From Chrysaora quinquecirrha (taxonomy: Eukaryota > Cnidaria > Scyphozoa > Semaeostomeae > Pelagiidae), in the NCBI GenBank assembly GCA_014526335.1, contig JACTAT010000059.1, forward strand, positions 3,991,312 through 4,055,311: a DNA stretch of 64,000 nt, written 5' to 3'. This document shows positions 62,262 through 64,000 of this stretch, one piece after another (the stretch's first letter is position 1; each line of letters opens with the position of its first letter). A program made the translations under genes and the position numbers. The notes beneath the pieces are model-generated. The model was given only the letters and a program-made list of their open reading frames with translations, did no database searches and was not told the origin of the DNA.

Positions 62262-62677
62262 TACACCTTTTCAATTTACGGCCTCGTTTTCAAAACTCTC
62301 GAAAATTTTCTCGTACGAGAATTTCGGCTTCAGATTCGGATTCCGCGCCTTATTTTTAGTCTAAAGGCAAATTTTCGTCTCTCTAGTCTTTACGATCTTG
62401 ATTTTATAGCGATGTAAAGTTTGAAAAATTATAAGGGACTTGACCGTGAAAAATGACTGAGGGTGTAAAATTTCACCCCGAGCGATTTTTCACGGTCAAA
62501 TCCTTTATAAAATTTCAAACTTCTCATCGCTATAAAATCAAGATCGTAAAGACTAGAGGGATGAAAATTTGCCTTCAACCTAAAACTGAGGTGCTGAATC
62601 CGAATCTGATACCGAAATTTTCGTACGAGCGAATTTAAGAACATTTTGAAAACGAGGCCCTAAGTTGAAAAGGTGTA
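62262..62677. mobile_element. Long foldback element, about 200-bp inverted arms
   Basis: TACACCTTTTCAATTTACGGCC at the left and AGGCCCTAAGTTGAAAAGGTG at the right. Arms match over most of their length, including TCTAGTCTTTACGATCTTGA / TCAAGATCGTAAAGACTAGA and the central TGACCGTGAAAAAT / ATTTTTCACGGTCA. Almost the whole 416 bp can fold into one hairpin. Confidence 0.85.
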
Positions 62678-63077
62678 TTGAGCGCGCCGCTTTTTTGGAT
62701 AAATATTTTAATCTGAAATTTTCCAGATAGACACAGTTTAGTTAATAGGATATAAAGTAACATGCAGTGAAAATTATAAGTTAAATCTTTAGGATTTAGT
62801 AGATTTAAATTGGTACTTTTTGTGGAGACCTGGATTCCTTTTACTTTGAAACGCCTTGACGTAAAATTAAGACAACTTAAGACAGTTAACAAACATTGTT
62901 CAAAATCGAGGATTAGCTTCGGCTTTTATCAAACTGGTTAAATTCCCACCAATCAGATCAATTTAACTATATTAACTGACCAATCAGAGCAAAGCATTTA
63001 TCAAAATGGCGCAGACTTAACTTGCAGTCTGATAAACTTATTACAAGGGTCCTACCACGGTCCTTCTCTTCGCATAC

Positions 63078-63127
63078 AACAACAACAACAACAACAACAA
63101 CAACACCGACAACAACAACAACAACCC
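63078..63127. repeat. (CAA)n microsatellite
   Basis: About 15 CAA units with one CCGA interruption. A shorter CAA run is at 3200-3235. Confidence 0.95.
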
Positions 63128-63284
63128 CACAGCTGATTGCTCAATATTTTGAGCGTCCAACATAGACTCAGATAACTACGACTCATGTATTAAGTCTAGG
63201 AGACTGAATGCGAGTCAAGCCGTTAAGATTTAACCTTGTTTACATTATCAAATACAGAACAATATGGCCCAGATCGAAAAAAGA

Positions 63285-63537
63285 TACACTTATTTTTTTT
63301 TATAAGCAACTGGTCAATAAGCAACTAGGGCTGAGATTTTGTTAAAATTTTTGGTGAAATTGCTTTCTTTATACAGCATATCCTTGCAAACTTGTCAATT
63401 GCTTTGAAAAGCCAGAAAAGAGCCAAGATAAGAGGTTTTAGGGGGTACCAGTCATTCTGTGGGGACTGAAATACTAGATATGTTAAGCAACTCTTGAGGG
63501 CTGGACCAAAGTCCAGTTGCTTATTGAAAAAAGTGTA
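63285..63537. mobile_element. MITE with TACACTT...AGTGTA ends
   Basis: TACACTTATTTTTTTTTATAAG and TTATTGAAAAAAGTGTA are inverted, with GCAACTGG/CCAGTTGC repeats just inside. Same end type as 9292-9697 but a different interior. Confidence 0.55.
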
Positions 63538-64000
63538 TTTTGCCAAGCAGTTTGTCATTGAATGAAAGTAAAGTTTTGCGATTTATCAATTAGTGCATGT
63601 AACTGTTTAGGGGGAACCAATAAATTAGCTTCTAGACTCGATTTTCCAAGAAAAAAATGATTGGCAATTAAAAAGTATAATTTCATTTTTATATGGCAAA
63701 TATTTGCAAAAGCTTGGAAAGCAGACGTGGTTCCTTAATTTAAAAACTTCAAATAAGACAGTCATGCGTTATGTTACATGGGGGGGCTATTATAGGTTTG
63801 CAGCTTCACGGCTTCGACCCCTATTTTGAGTGCTGCTTACGGAGTTCGCGATGCTTTTTCTACGGTTTGCGGCTTCAGAAAAATTTGCGGCTTGTGTTTT
63901 TTGGTGTGTATTGACATCAGTTTACGGCATTTTGCATGCAGCTGCGGCTTTAAAGCGGAAAAAAGGCTGCATAGATTCTGACTTTCACAAGGAATGTGCG
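63538..64000. other. Right edge, no recognised feature
   Basis: AT-rich DNA, with TTGCGGCTT-type GC-richer repeats after 63790 (CTTCACGGCTTCG, GTTTGCGGCTTCAG). No exon supported. Confidence 0.4.

Overview
The window is animal nuclear DNA: AT-rich, full of introns (GT-AG sites throughout) and crowded with old transposons. No bacterial operon, CRISPR array or rRNA gene is present. Two long intron-rich genes are recognisable as animal orthologues (SFI1 and FAM184). Penelope-like elements (PLE), a CR1/jockey-type LINE, tRNA-derived SINEs and many short inverted-repeat elements suggest a marine invertebrate. A cnidarian such as a coral or anemone is my best guess; this is inference and not proven by the sequence.

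Layout. 1-1770: left flank with two short inverted-repeat elements and a possible last exon of a plus-strand gene (about 194-250). 1771-3023 (-): first three exons of a DEK_C-domain gene that leaves the window. 3024-6520: intergenic or 3' flank, with a 30-bp palindrome containing a perfect CRE and a solo LTR flanked by a 4-bp duplication. 6521-25345 (-): a FAM184 (coiled-coil) gene, 12 exons found. Its introns hold a LINE, SINEs, inverted-repeat elements and a tandem array with alternating 171/175-bp units. 26317-26940 (+): an intronless Mpv17/PMP22-family gene, head-to-head with FAM184. 27439-55826 (-): a nearly complete SFI1 centrin-binding-repeat gene, about 32 exons and about 1250 residues, with a very long (TAG)n tract in its last intron. 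55827-58687: SFI1 5' flank and intergenic DNA. 58688-62149 (-): a coiled-coil plus EF-hand gene, 5' end not found. 62150-64000: inverted-repeat elements and a microsatellite.

The SFI1 (centrin-binding) and EF-hand/coiled-coil genes could both be cytoskeletal or calcium-linked, but nothing here shows that they act together. FAM184 has a frameshift inside one exon and lacks one exon needed to restore phase. SFI1 has two exon junctions that do not keep frame. Assembly error, missed exons or real decay could explain these.

The most interesting non-coding signal is a recurring motif of about 42 bases in six places. Its layout matches a hammerhead ribozyme (CUGANGA core, tiny stem II, GAAA, closing stem I). 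Several copies lie in PLE 3' tails, where hammerhead motifs are known in this retroelement class.
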